DNA of 64,000 nucleotides, from positions 1 to 64,000 of the forward strand of contig NZ_PPTR01000012.1 of the NCBI RefSeq assembly GCF_003339845.1. Reading direction: 5' to 3'. The first letter of the stretch is position 1. The number at the start of each line of letters is the position of its first letter. Below the pieces are notes generated by a model that saw only the letters and a program-made list of their open reading frames with translations, was not told where the DNA came from and searched no databases. The translations under genes were made by a program, and so were the position numbers. This DNA comes from Gordonibacter sp. 28C (lineage in GTDB: Bacteria > Actinomycetota > Coriobacteriia > Coriobacteriales > Eggerthellaceae). This document shows, piece by piece, positions 32,512 through 42,152 of the stretch.

Positions 32512-33960
32512 TCACCTCCGCGCGGGATCGTCCGCGGACGCGCCGGCCGAGAGCGCCTCGACGAGCTGCGGCCCGATAGCCGTCACGTCGCCCGCGCCCA
32601 TGGTGATGACGAGGTCGCCCTCGCCCACCTTCGCAGTCAGGTAGGGCACGACCTCCACGCGGCGCGGCACGTAGGCCGCCTCGGGGTGGCCCGCATGGTC
32701 CAGCACCACGTTCAGGAACGTCTTGCCGCTCACGCCGGGCACGGGCGCCTCGCCCGCCGGGTACACGTCCATGAACGTGACGGCGTCCGCCGCGTCGAAC
32801 GCGCTGCCGAACTCGTCTTTCAGCACCTCGGTGAACAGCGAGACGCGCGAGTAGCGATGCGGCTGGAACAGCACGTGCACGTGGCGGTAGCCCAGATGCG
32901 ACGCCGCCTCGATGGTGGCGGCTATCTCGGTGGGATGGTGCGCGTAGTCGTCGACCACCGTCACGCCGCCTGCTTCGCCCACGAGGTCGAACCGGCGCCG
33001 CACGCCGGCGAACTCGCCCATGGCGGCCGCCGCGGCCTCGGCGTCCATGCCGAGCGCGTCCGCGAGCACGACGACGCCGGCGGCGTTCAGCACGTTGTGG
33101 CGGCCGGGGTTCTGCTTGACGTGCGCGGATATCCGGCGCCCGTCGGGCAGGGCGAGCACGAAGTCGCTGCCCACGCCCTGGGGCTCCCACGACTCGATGC
33201 GCGCGTCGCAGCCCTCGCCGAAGCCGTACGTGATAACCGGACGGCCCGTCTCGAGCGCCACGCGCACGAGCGCCTCGTCCTCGCCGCAGGCCACCACCAC
33301 GCCGCCCTCGGCGGGAACCGAGCCGATGAACGCGCCGAACTTCTCGTAGATCTCGTCGAGGTCGCGGTAGTGGTCCAGGTGGTCGGCCTCGATGTTCGTG
33401 ACCAGCACGGCGCGCGGCGAGAGGTAGGTGAACGACTTGTCGCTCTCGTCGGCCTCCACCACGTAGTGGCGGCCCTTGCCCGAATGCGCGTTCGTGCCGT
33501 AGGAGCGCACGATGCCGCCGATGAGGAACGTGGGATCCTCCCCCATGGCGTCCAGCACGCTGGCCAGCATGGACGACGTCGTGGTCTTGCCGTGGGTGCC
33601 CGCCACGGCAAGCGTCTCCAAGTCGCGGCCCAGGTGCGCGAGCATCTGCGCGCGGTGCCAGATGTCCAGGCCCCGCTCCTTGGCCGCGATGAGCTCGGGG
33701 TTGTTGTCCAGGATGGCCGTGGACACCACCACCACGTCGGGCGCGGCGTCGTCGCGTCCGGGGCCGCCCGGGATGTTCGCCGGGTCGTGGCCGATGCGCA
33801 CGTCGATGCCGGCGGCCTTCAGCTGCTTGGTGTAGCGGCTCTCCTTGAGGTCCGACCCGCTCACGCGCATGCCCTGGTCGAACGCGACGCGCGCGATGCC
33901 GCTCATGCCGACGCCGCCCACGCCTATGAAGTGAACCGATTGTATGCGCTTCGTGTCCAT
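32512..33960 (-). CDS. murC: UDP-N-acetylmuramate-L-alanine ligase MurC
   Basis: Adds L-Ala to UDP-MurNAc with ATP. 482 residues with VHFIGVGGVGMSGIARV, the P-loop VAGTHGKTTTSSMLA, DESDKSF, NIEADHLDHY and DYAHHPTEIAATI typical of MurC. ATG 33960 has GAGGAAGGG 8 nt away; a longer frame to 34026 lacks a ribosome site. It follows murG by 49 nt in the dcw operon. Confidence 0.96.
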   Translation of the reverse strand: MDTKRIQSVHFIGVGGVGMSGIARVAFDQGMRVSGSDLKESRYTKQLKAAGIDVRIGHDPANIPGGPGRDDAAPDVVVVSTAILDNNPELIAAKERGLDIWHRAQMLAHLGRDLETLAVAGTHGKTTTSSMLASVLDAMGEDPTFLIGGIVRSYGTNAHSGKGRHYVVEADESDKSFTYLSPRAVLVTNIEADHLDHYRDLDEIYEKFGAFIGSVPAEGGVVVACGEDEALVRVALETGRPVITYGFGEGCDARIESWEPQGVGSDFVLALPDGRRISAHVKQNPGRHNVLNAAGVVVLADALGMDAEAAAAAMGEFAGVRRRFDLVGEAGGVTVVDDYAHHPTEIAATIEAASHLGYRHVHVLFQPHRYSRVSLFTEVLKDEFGSAFDAADAVTFMDVYPAGEAPVPGVSGKTFLNVVLDHAGHPEAAYVPRRVEVVPYLTAKVGEGDLVITMGAGDVTAIGPQLVEALSAGASADDPARR

Positions 33961-34009
33961 GGTGTACTGCCCTTCCTCGTATGCGCTTCCATGGTAGCCC
34001 AAAGCGGGG

Positions 34010-35110
34010 CTACCGCGCCGCCGCAATCACAACATCTGCCAACTTGGCGGCCGCGTCGGCCGTTTTCTGCGCGCGGGCGGCGGCGCTCATGCGCGCCCGC
34101 ACGTCCGCGTCCTCCAGAAGCGAGCGCAGCAGGCGCTCGAACTCGGGCCCCTCCACGTCGGCGTCGGCCAGCATGTACGCGCAGCCCGCCTCGACATAGG
34201 CGCGGGCGTTCGTGGTCTGGTGGTCCTCGGTCGCGAACGGGAACGGCACGAGCAGCGCCGGGATGGCGCGCGCCGATATCTCCGCGAGCGACGTGGCGCC
34301 CGCGCGCGACACGATGGCGTCGGCCGCGGCCATGGCCTCGCCCATGCGGTCCAGGTAGCCGAACAGGTGCCAGCGGCGCGCCTCGTCGGGCGAGAGCGCC
34401 AGCTGCTCGGTCACGGCGTCGAGCTCCTTCGGGCCCGTGACCTGCACCACATGCAAGTCGCCGTAGGCCAGAAGCTCGTCTTTGAGCGCGCAGACGGCCT
34501 GGTTGAGGTGCCGCGCGCCCAGGCTGCCGCCCGTCACCAGCAGCATGCGCGCGTCTTCCGGAACGCCGAAGAGCGCGCGGCCCTCGGCCCGCGTGGCGGC
34601 GAACACGCTTTTGCGCACGGGGTTGCCGGTGACGGTGACGCGCTCGCGCGCGGCCTCGTCGAGCGCCGCGGCGGCATGGTCGTAGGTGAGGCACACGGCG
34701 GCGGCGCGCTTCGCCAGGTACTTGTTCGCCATGCCCATGACCGAGTTCTGCTCGTGCACCACCACGGGAACGCCGAGCTTCTCGGCCGCGCGCCCCACGG
34801 GGATGCACACGTAGCCGCCGAAGCCCACCACCGCGTCGGCGTCCAGGTCGGCGAGCCACTTCTTGGCCCTGCCCGTGCTCTTCTGTATCTTCGCCACGGC
34901 CTTCGGCAGCGTGAGCGGGTGGTTGCGGTTGAACCCGGCCGCCTCGAATGGCGTGAACGGGATGCCCGCCTCGGTAACGAGACGCGCCTCCACGCCCTGG
35001 GGCGTGCCGGCGAAGCGCACGTCGCAGCCACGGGCGCGAAGCTCGTCGGCCAGCGCGAGCGCCGGGTTGATGTGACCGGCGGTTCCGCCGCCGGAAAGAA
35101 CGATCAGCAT
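34010..35110 (-). CDS. murG: UDP-GlcNAc:lipid I N-acetylglucosaminyltransferase MurG
   Basis: Makes lipid II at the inner membrane face. 366 residues of GT28: LSGGGTAGHINPALALA, AGFNRNHPLTLPK, GFGGYVCIPVG, VVHEQNSVMGMANK, LVTGGSLGARHLNQAV and SRAGATSLAEI, ending in the PFATEDHQTTNARAYVEAG sugar-binding segment. ATG 35110 has GGAGG 7 nt upstream and abuts ftsW. Confidence 0.96.
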   Translation of the reverse strand: MLIVLSGGGTAGHINPALALADELRARGCDVRFAGTPQGVEARLVTEAGIPFTPFEAAGFNRNHPLTLPKAVAKIQKSTGRAKKWLADLDADAVVGFGGYVCIPVGRAAEKLGVPVVVHEQNSVMGMANKYLAKRAAAVCLTYDHAAAALDEAARERVTVTGNPVRKSVFAATRAEGRALFGVPEDARMLLVTGGSLGARHLNQAVCALKDELLAYGDLHVVQVTGPKELDAVTEQLALSPDEARRWHLFGYLDRMGEAMAAADAIVSRAGATSLAEISARAIPALLVPFPFATEDHQTTNARAYVEAGCAYMLADADVEGPEFERLLRSLLEDADVRARMSAAARAQKTADAAAKLADVVIAAAR

Positions 35111-35114
35111 GTTG

Positions 35115-36521
35115 CTACCTCCTGCCTTTGCGCGACGACGAACCCGACCGTTCCCCGTCCGCGCCGCCGCGGCTCCGGGAACGCGAGCTCACCGCGTCCC
35201 ATCCGATGCCGCCCGTAGAGCCCGCCGACGCCGCGCTTTTGCGCCCGCCCTGTCGCGACGAGCCCGCCTGCGAGCCCGCGCGCCCGGACGAGCGCGGAGG
35301 CTCCGGCTCGGCCCGCACGACGCGCAGGTCGGCGCGGCGGCGAGCGGGCGCGAGCGAGTCGTTCACGGCGTCCTGCGACACCGACAGGATGAGGGCCACC
35401 ATGATGAACGTGGCGATGAGCGACGACCCGCCCGACGAGATGAACGGCAGCGGCTTGCCCACGACGGGGAACCACCCGATGACCATGGCGATGTTGAGGA
35501 ACGCTTGAAACACGATCATGATGGTGCAGCCGCCGGCCACCATGGCGCCGAAGTTGTCGGGCGCTGTGCGCGCGATGCGCATGCCCGCGTACAGCAGCAG
35601 CAGGAACAGCACGACCACGCCGAGCGCCCCCACCAACCCCAGCTCCTCGCCGATGATGGCGAAGATGAAGTCGGTGTCCGACTGCGTGAGGTACAGGTAC
35701 TTCTCATGGGAGTTTCCCAGCCCCACGCCGAACAGGCCGCCGCCGGAAAGCGCGTAGAGCGAGTGGATGATCTGGTAGCCGGTGCCGTAGCCGCCCGCGC
35801 CGTCGTCCCACGGGTTCATGAATACCAGCAGGCGTGCGCGGCGGTAGTCCTCGCCGAAGACGCCCACCAGGCCTAGCACCACGACCACGGCGGCCACCAC
35901 GAGCAGGGTGCGCAAGGGAACCTCGCCGAGCCACATCACGGCGAACACGCCCACCACGCAGATCATGGCCGTTCCCAGGTCCGACTGCGGGCCGAGGATG
36001 ATGAGGATGGGGGCCAAAACGAGCAGGAACACCAGCGCGAAGAACACCGGCACGGTGTAGGCGCCCTCGCGGAAGTCCGAGAAGAGGCGCGCGGCCACCA
36101 GCACGAGCGCGATCTTGGCGAACTCCGAGGGCTGCAGGCTTATCGGCCCGACGATGAGCCAACGACGCGCGCCCCATTCGTCCTCGCCCGTGCCCGCGAA
36201 CACCGTGGCCACCAGCAGCACGAACGCAAGCGCCCACACGACCCACACGAGGTTGCCCCGCCAAATGGAGCAGGGAAGGAACTTCCACACGACGAAGGCC
36301 ACCGCGATGCCCACGACGGCGAACTTGATCTGGTTGAGCGTGTCCGCCATCGGGTCGACGGTAGCGGGCGACTCGGCCTGCGCCAGCGCGATCACCGACG
36401 AGGTGGAGTAGATCATGACGAAGCCCAGAAGCGTGAGCGCGAGCACGGACAGCAGCAGGATGAGCCGCGGCCCCATGATATGCGCGGGAACCCCCCGCTT
36501 GTCGACGCCGGCGCGCGCCAC
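35115..36521 (-). CDS. ftsW: Lipid II glycosyltransferase FtsW (SEDS)
   Basis: The septal peptidoglycan polymerase. About 468 residues with ten membrane segments: LILLLSVLALTLLGFVMIYS, GARRWLIVGPISLQPSEFAK, GPQSDLGTAMI, RLLVFMNPWDDGAGGYGTGYQ, GGGLFGVGLGNSHEKYLYLTQSDTDFIFAIIGEELGL and the C-terminal LPFISSGGSSL. The ~90-residue tail is Arg/Ser/Gly-rich. The start is taken as GTG 36521 just after the murD stop; ATG 36476 immediately before the first helix is equally possible, with only weak ribosome sites for either. Partner of FtsI encoded upstream. Confidence 0.9.
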   Translation of the reverse strand: MARAGVDKRGVPAHIMGPRLILLLSVLALTLLGFVMIYSTSSVIALAQAESPATVDPMADTLNQIKFAVVGIAVAFVVWKFLPCSIWRGNLVWVVWALAFVLLVATVFAGTGEDEWGARRWLIVGPISLQPSEFAKIALVLVAARLFSDFREGAYTVPVFFALVFLLVLAPILIILGPQSDLGTAMICVVGVFAVMWLGEVPLRTLLVVAAVVVVLGLVGVFGEDYRRARLLVFMNPWDDGAGGYGTGYQIIHSLYALSGGGLFGVGLGNSHEKYLYLTQSDTDFIFAIIGEELGLVGALGVVVLFLLLLYAGMRIARTAPDNFGAMVAGGCTIMIVFQAFLNIAMVIGWFPVVGKPLPFISSGGSSLIATFIMVALILSVSQDAVNDSLAPARRRADLRVVRAEPEPPRSSGRAGSQAGSSRQGGRKSAASAGSTGGIGWDAVSSRSRSRGGADGERSGSSSRKGRR

Positions 36522-36528
36522 GGGGACC

Positions 36529-38088
36529 TTACGCTTCCGCGCGCGCGGCACGGTCCGCCACGAGCGCCTTGAACGCGCGGCCGCGTTCCTCGTACGAGCC
36601 GAACTCGTCGAACGACGCGCACGCCGGCGACAGCAGCACCACGTCGCCCTCGCCCGCAAGCGAGAGCGCCGCGTCGAGCGCGTCCTCCAGGTGTTCGGCG
36701 CACTCGAGCGCGAAGTCGACGGGAGCAGCGGGCGCATCCGCCTCGAACGCTGTCGCGAACCTGGGGCCCGCAGCGCCGAAGCACACGACGCCGCGCGCGT
36801 GGGCGTGCGCGGCCTCCACCAGGGGGGCCAGGTCGGTGCCCTTGTCGTCGCCGCCCAGCAGCACGAGGGGGCGCGCGCCGGGGAAGGCGGCCAGCGCCGT
36901 GAGCGTCGCGTCCACGTTCGTGGCCTTCGAGTCGTTGTAGCAGGCCGCGCCGCGCACGCTGCCGCACGGCTCGATGCGGTGCTCGAGCGGCCGGAACGTG
37001 CGCAGGCCGTTCGCCACGCGCGCCTCGTCGGCGCCGAGCGCGAGCGCGGCGGCGGCGGCGGCGAGCGCGTTGCCCGCGTTGTGCGCGCCCTTCACCGCCA
37101 GCTCGTCCGCGCGTGCGAGCGCGTGCTCGCGCCCGTCGAGCGCCGCGACGAGCGAGCCGTCGTCGGCGATGAACGCGGCGTTGTCGCTGCCGCATCTTGC
37201 GCGCATGTCGCCGTCCATGCCGTCGGCCGTGCCCATCGGCACGTAGGCGAAGCCGCGCTCGGCGGCGTCGAGCGCGCGCAGGCGGCGCACCTCGGCGCGC
37301 ACCACGTCGTTCGACGCGTCGAGCACGGCCACGCCCCTCGGCGCGTCCGCCAGGTTCGCCAGCACCTTGAGCTTCGCGTCGCGGTAGGCTTCGAACGTGC
37401 CGTGCCAGTGCAGGTGGTCGGGCGTGATGTTCAGCAGCACGGCCACGTCGGGCGCGAACGCGCTCGTGGACGCCAGCTGGTAGGAAGACGCCTCGGCCAC
37501 GTAGACGTCGGTCGCGCCCGCCGCCACGGCGGCGATGCAGGGGTCGCCTATGTTGCCCACGGCGTCGGCGCGCAGGCCGGCCTCGCGCAGCAGGTGCGCG
37601 GCGCACGACACCACGGTGGTTTTGCCGTTCGTGCCCGTCACGGCCACCCAACGGCTGTCCGCCGCGCTCTCGCGCCAGGCAAGCTCCACTTCGCTCGCCA
37701 GCTCGCCGCACGAGGCGGCCGCCGCGACGTAGAGCGGCGAGAACGGCGGAATGCCGGGGCTCGGGACGCCCAGGTCGAACGCCGGCGCGCCCGCAGCCCG
37801 CGCCGCGCCGCCGCGATCGTCCGCCGAGCACGCCCGGGCGGCCAGCTCGGCCACGGCGTCGTCGCCGAACGCCACGAGCGCCCCGCGCGCGGCGGCGGCC
37901 TCGGCGAACGCCTCGGACTCCTCCGTGCGCGCGCCCGCGGCCACGGCCAGCGCGTCCACGCGCCCGCCCAGAAGCGGCAACAGGTACTCCACGGCCGCCC
38001 GGCCGCTCTTGCCCAGGCCCAAAACGAGCACGCGCCCGAGATGCTGCGGCGCGTGCTTCCTTCCCGCTATCATGGCGACGCGTTCCAT
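36529..38088 (-). CDS. murD: UDP-N-acetylmuramoylalanine-D-glutamate ligase MurD
   Basis: Adds D-Glu to UDP-MurNAc-L-Ala. 519 residues, longer than the usual ~450: RVLVLGLGKSGRAAVEYL, the P-loop VAVTGTNGKTTVVSCAA, AEASSYQLAST, NITPDHLHWH, PLEHRIEPCG, YNDSKATNVDAT and LLSPACASFDEF identify MurD. The excess length comes from Ala-rich insertions around residues 45-105 and 250-300. ATG 38088 has only a weak ribosome site overlapping the mraY end; ATG 38073 is an alternative. Confidence 0.95.
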   Translation of the reverse strand: MERVAMIAGRKHAPQHLGRVLVLGLGKSGRAAVEYLLPLLGGRVDALAVAAGARTEESEAFAEAAAARGALVAFGDDAVAELAARACSADDRGGAARAAGAPAFDLGVPSPGIPPFSPLYVAAAASCGELASEVELAWRESAADSRWVAVTGTNGKTTVVSCAAHLLREAGLRADAVGNIGDPCIAAVAAGATDVYVAEASSYQLASTSAFAPDVAVLLNITPDHLHWHGTFEAYRDAKLKVLANLADAPRGVAVLDASNDVVRAEVRRLRALDAAERGFAYVPMGTADGMDGDMRARCGSDNAAFIADDGSLVAALDGREHALARADELAVKGAHNAGNALAAAAAALALGADEARVANGLRTFRPLEHRIEPCGSVRGAACYNDSKATNVDATLTALAAFPGARPLVLLGGDDKGTDLAPLVEAAHAHARGVVCFGAAGPRFATAFEADAPAAPVDFALECAEHLEDALDAALSLAGEGDVVLLSPACASFDEFGSYEERGRAFKALVADRAARAEA

Positions 38089-38092
38089 AATC

Positions 38093-39139
38093 TTAGGCCA
38101 CCGCCATGAGCGTCTCGGCGAAGTACAGCGAGAAGCCGCAGGCCGCCAGCACGCCCGACACGATCCAGAAGCGCACGACCACCTTCGTCTCGCTCCACCC
38201 CTTCTTCTCGAAGTGGTGGTGCAAGGGCGCCATGAGGAAGATGCGCTTCCGCGTTTTCTTGAAGTAGAGCACCTGGATCATGACCGACAGGGCCTCGGCC
38301 ACGAACAGGCCGCCGATGATGATGGACACGAACTCGGTCTTCGTGACCATGGCCAAACAGCCCAGCGCCATGCCAAGCGCGAGCGACCCCGTGTCGCCCA
38401 TGAAGATGTCGGCGGGAAACGAGTTGAACCACAGAAAGCCGATGCACGCGCCCGAGAGCGCGGCGGCGAAGATGGCCGGCTCCAGCAAGTCGGAGCGGTA
38501 CGCGATGGCGGCCATGACGATCATGACGATCATGACGGTGCCCGCGGCCAGGCCGTCCAGGCCGTCGGTGAGGTTCACGGCGTTGCACATGCCCACCAAA
38601 AGGATGTTCGCGAAGATGAGGTACAGCCACGGGATGGCGATGCCGTCGCCCACGGGCACCACCGTGGTGAGGATGCCCAGATCGAACGTGTACACGAAGG
38701 GTATCTCCACCGTGGGAGGCACGTTCATCCAATTCACCGCCACGATCGTGAACACGGAGGCAATGAGGAACTGACCTGCGAGCTTGGCTTTCGGCGTGAG
38801 GCCGAGCGAGCGCTCCTTCACCACTTTCGAGGCGTCGTCCACCAGGCCCAGAAGGCCCGTGAGCACGGTGGCGCCCAGCAGCAGGAACGTCTCGGGCGTG
38901 GGCATGCCTATGACGAGCGACGTGGCCACCACGGCCACGAGCATGACCACGCCGCCCATGGTGGGCGTGCCCTGCTTCACCAGGTGGCTCTCCGGGCCGT
39001 CGGCGCGCACCTGCTGGCCGATGTGGCTCGATTTCAGGAACTTGATCCACACGGGCATGAGCGCCATGGTGATGACGATAGCGGCCACGATGGCCAGGAA
39101 CACGAGGAACGTCGGGTAGTGGGAGAATATCGCAAACAT
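38093..39139 (-). CDS. mraY: Phospho-MurNAc-pentapeptide transferase MraY
   Basis: Makes lipid I by transferring phospho-MurNAc-pentapeptide to undecaprenyl phosphate. 348 residues with about ten membrane segments and the family motifs GTPTMGGVVML, LLGLVDDASKVVKERSLGL (the DD pair), NLTDGLDGLAAGT, FMGDTGSLALGMAL and MAPLHHHFEKKGWSE. Upstream murF overlaps by position (stop at 39141). ATG 39139 with a weak ribosome site suggests translational coupling. Confidence 0.96.
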   Translation of the reverse strand: MFAIFSHYPTFLVFLAIVAAIVITMALMPVWIKFLKSSHIGQQVRADGPESHLVKQGTPTMGGVVMLVAVVATSLVIGMPTPETFLLLGATVLTGLLGLVDDASKVVKERSLGLTPKAKLAGQFLIASVFTIVAVNWMNVPPTVEIPFVYTFDLGILTTVVPVGDGIAIPWLYLIFANILLVGMCNAVNLTDGLDGLAAGTVMIVMIVMAAIAYRSDLLEPAIFAAALSGACIGFLWFNSFPADIFMGDTGSLALGMALGCLAMVTKTEFVSIIIGGLFVAEALSVMIQVLYFKKTRKRIFLMAPLHHHFEKKGWSETKVVVRFWIVSGVLAACGFSLYFAETLMAVA

Positions 39140-39140
39140 A

Positions 39141-40637
39141 TCAGTTGACCAGTCCTTCGACCACGCGTTCGAGCCCCATGCAGTGCGACGCCTTCACCAA
39201 CACGGCGTCGCCCGGCTCGATGCACGTATCCAGTTCTCCGAGCACGTCGGAAATCGTAGCCGCGCGCACGATGCGCCCGGCGTCCATGCCCGCCTTCTCG
39301 GCGGCGTCGGCGATATGAAACGCCAGATCGCCCACGCACACCAGGCGGTCGAGCGGCAGACGCGCCGCCAGCTCGCCGATGCCCGCGTGGCAGGCCTGTG
39401 CGAAGTCGCCCAGCTCGGCCATGTCGCCCAGCACCGCCACGCGGCGACCGGGCACCTCGAGCGCGCAGAACGTGTTGAGCGAGGCCCGCATGGAGTCGGG
39501 GTTGGCGTTGTAGGCGTCGTTCACCACGGTGAAACCGCCGCGGGCGCGCAGCACCTCCTGCCGCCCCGCTTCCGGCTCGGCGTGCGCGAGCGCGTCGGCC
39601 ACGGCCGCCAGCGTCATGCCGGACGCGCGGCCCACGGCCGCGGCGGCGCAGGCGTTCGCCACGTTGTGCAAACCGCGCAGGTTGAGGGCGCAGGGAGCCG
39701 TCTCGACGTGGGGCGCCGCGGCGGTTGCGTCGTCGAACCCGCTGGCGTGCAGCACGAAGCGCGCGCGGCCCTGCTCGTCCAGCTCCACCTGCTCGGCCCA
39801 CACGGCCGGGCGGACGGCGTCGGCCGCGCTCGCGGCCACGCGCCGGGCGGCCGCATCCTCCGATCCGTCGAACAGCACGCACGGCACGCGGCGGGCGTCC
39901 AGGCGGGCGTCCTCGCGCATGAAGCCGGCGAAGTCGTCGGCGGCGTTCACGAACGCGAGCCCCGATCCCTCCGGCAGCTCCCGCAGAAGCTCCGCCTTGG
40001 CGCGCGCGATGTTCTCGCGGCTGCCCAGAAGCTCGATGTGGCTCTCGCCCACGTTCACCACCAGACCCCAGTCGGGGCGCACGATGGAGCACAGCTCGGC
40101 GATCTGCCCCGGACCGCGCATGCCCATCTCCACCACCACGGCCTCCGTCTCCGGCTCGGCCGAGAGCAGCGTCTTGGGAACGCCCAGCTCGTTGTTCTGG
40201 TTGCCGGCGGTGGCCGTCACGCTTCCGGCGGCGGCCAGCACGTCGCGCACGAGGTTCTTCGTGGTGGTCTTGCCCGTGGAACCCGTGAGCGCCACCACGC
40301 GGCCGTGCAGGTGCCCGCGCCACTCGCGCGCGAGATCGGACACGGCGCCCGCCGTGTCGGGCACGTCGATGACGGCGGCGCCCAGCTCGCGCGCCAGGGC
40401 GCACACCTCTTGGCCGACCGGCTGCATGACCAGCGCGCCCAGCGCCCCGGCGGCCAGCGCGGCCCCCACGAAGTCGTGCCCGTCCACGCGCTCGCCCGGC
40501 AGCGCGACGTACAGGTCGCCCGCCTTCACGTCGCGGGAGTCCCAGGTTATGCCGCACATGAGCGCGCGGGGATCGAGCGGCTCCACGGCGAACGAGCCGC
40601 CCGTGTACGCCGCTATCTGCTTCGCGTTCAGACGCAT
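39141..40637 (-). CDS. murF: UDP-MurNAc-tripeptide-D-Ala-D-Ala ligase MurF
   Basis: Adds D-Ala-D-Ala to complete the pentapeptide. 498 residues: WDSRDVKAGDLYVALPGERVDGHDF, the P-loop VALTGSTGKTTTKNLV, NQNNELGVPKTLL, MGMRGPGQIAELCSIVRP, GESHIELLGS, NDAYNANPDSMRASL and VLVKASHCMGLERVV. ATG 40637 lies 3 nt after the murE stop. The order murE-murF-mraY-murD-ftsW-murG-murC-murB-ftsQ is intact. Confidence 0.95.
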   Translation of the reverse strand: MRLNAKQIAAYTGGSFAVEPLDPRALMCGITWDSRDVKAGDLYVALPGERVDGHDFVGAALAAGALGALVMQPVGQEVCALARELGAAVIDVPDTAGAVSDLAREWRGHLHGRVVALTGSTGKTTTKNLVRDVLAAAGSVTATAGNQNNELGVPKTLLSAEPETEAVVVEMGMRGPGQIAELCSIVRPDWGLVVNVGESHIELLGSRENIARAKAELLRELPEGSGLAFVNAADDFAGFMREDARLDARRVPCVLFDGSEDAAARRVAASAADAVRPAVWAEQVELDEQGRARFVLHASGFDDATAAAPHVETAPCALNLRGLHNVANACAAAAVGRASGMTLAAVADALAHAEPEAGRQEVLRARGGFTVVNDAYNANPDSMRASLNTFCALEVPGRRVAVLGDMAELGDFAQACHAGIGELAARLPLDRLVCVGDLAFHIADAAEKAGMDAGRIVRAATISDVLGELDTCIEPGDAVLVKASHCMGLERVVEGLVN

Positions 40638-40640
40638 AGG

Positions 40641-42143
40641 CTACTCAGCGTCCTTGTCCAGCAGGCCGCCGAACGCGCGGTTCAGCTCCTCGGCCGCCAC
40701 GACGCGGTCGTCGAAGCTCAAAACCTGGTCGCCCACCAGCTGGTAGTCCTCGTGGCCCTTGCCCGCGATGAGCACGGAGTCGTCCGGCTGCGCGTGCTCG
40801 AGCGCCAGTGCGATGGCGGCGCGGCGGTCGGGCTCCACGGCGAAGCGGCCCTCGCCCGAGCCCATGCCGCCCACGATGTCGTCGATAATGGCCAGCGGAT
40901 CCTCGTGGCGCGGGTTGTCGCTCGTCACCACGGCGTAATCGGCCGCGAGCGCGGCCTTCCCCATGATGGAGCGCTTGGACGCGTCGCGGTCGCCGCCGCA
41001 GCCGAACACGCAGATGGTGCGGCCGCGCGTGAGCGCCATGATGGACGCGAGCGCCTTCTCCAACGCGTCGGGGGTGTGCGCGTAGTCCACGAACACGCTC
41101 ACGCCGCCGTCGCACGGCACGCTCACGCGCTCCAGGCGGCCCGGGATCTGCGGCGCCTCTTCCAGCGCCTCCACGATGACGCTCGGCGAGAAGCCCAGCT
41201 GAAGCCCTATGCCGAACGCGCACATGACGTTCTCGACGTTGAACCTGCCCACGAGCAGGTAGTCGAAACGGTAGCGGCTGCCGCGCACGTCCAGCTCCAC
41301 GGCAGTGTGGGTGGGCGCGTATTGCACGTCCACGGGATGTATCTGCGCCGAGGCGTCGAAGCCCGTGGTGACGACGTTGTCCTCGTTCGTGGAGCAGCGG
41401 CGCAAGAGCTCCTTGCCCCACTTGTCGTCGATGCAGATGACGCGCTTGGCCGGGTAGTCCTTCGAGAACAGGCGCGCCTTGGCCTCGAAGTATGCCTCGA
41501 ACGTGTGGTGGTAGTCCAGGTGGTCCTGCGTGAGGTTGGAGAACGCGGTCACGGCGAACGTCGCGCCCCAGGTGCGCTCCAGGTCGAGCGCGTGCGAGCT
41601 CACCTCCATGGCAACCACGTCGCAGCGCTCGTCGCGCATGCGCGCGAGCAGCTGCTGCAAATCGGGCGACTCGGGCGTCGTGTGGGCCGTCTTCTCCGCC
41701 GTGCCGCCGATGCGCACGCCCACGGTGCCGATGACGCCCGTGCGCTTGCCGGCCACGTGCGCGATGTGCTCCACGAGGTACGTGGTGGTGGTCTTGCCGT
41801 TCGTGCCGGTTATGCCCACGAGCGAGAAGTCCTTGGAAGGATGGTCGTAGAAGTTCGCCGACGCGGCGGCCATGGCCTTGCGCGTGTCCTTCACCACCAC
41901 CTCGGTGATGTCGGTGGCGTCGGCCAGGTACACCTTGCGCTCGACCACGAGCACCTTGGCGCCCCGGTCGATGGCGTCCTGTGCGAACGAGTGGCCGTCG
42001 GCCGTCAGGCCCACGATGCAGAAGAACGCGTCGCCCGGCCGCACGCGGTCGCTGCGGTAGGCGATCCCGCCCACCTCCTCGTCGGCGTTTCCGATAACGG
42101 TGCAGTCTATTCCCGCGAACAAGTCGGTGCAGGTCTTCCCCAT
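40641..42143 (-). CDS. murE: UDP-MurNAc-L-Ala-D-Glu ligase MurE (meso-DAP type)
   Basis: Adds the third-position diamino acid. 500 residues: RSDRVRPGDAFFCIVGLTADGHSF, the P-loop GITGTNGKTTTTYLV, MEVSSHALDLERTWG, FSNLTQDHLDYH, DYAHTPDALEKAL and VFGCGGDRDASKR. The specificity loop is DNPRHE, the signature for meso-diaminopimelate rather than lysine. ATG 42143 has AAGGA 6-7 nt upstream; gap to ftsI is 9 nt. Confidence 0.96.
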   Translation of the reverse strand: MGKTCTDLFAGIDCTVIGNADEEVGGIAYRSDRVRPGDAFFCIVGLTADGHSFAQDAIDRGAKVLVVERKVYLADATDITEVVVKDTRKAMAAASANFYDHPSKDFSLVGITGTNGKTTTTYLVEHIAHVAGKRTGVIGTVGVRIGGTAEKTAHTTPESPDLQQLLARMRDERCDVVAMEVSSHALDLERTWGATFAVTAFSNLTQDHLDYHHTFEAYFEAKARLFSKDYPAKRVICIDDKWGKELLRRCSTNEDNVVTTGFDASAQIHPVDVQYAPTHTAVELDVRGSRYRFDYLLVGRFNVENVMCAFGIGLQLGFSPSVIVEALEEAPQIPGRLERVSVPCDGGVSVFVDYAHTPDALEKALASIMALTRGRTICVFGCGGDRDASKRSIMGKAALAADYAVVTSDNPRHEDPLAIIDDIVGGMGSGEGRFAVEPDRRAAIALALEHAQPDDSVLIAGKGHEDYQLVGDQVLSFDDRVVAAEELNRAFGGLLDKDAE

Positions 42144-42152
42144 ATCGCATCC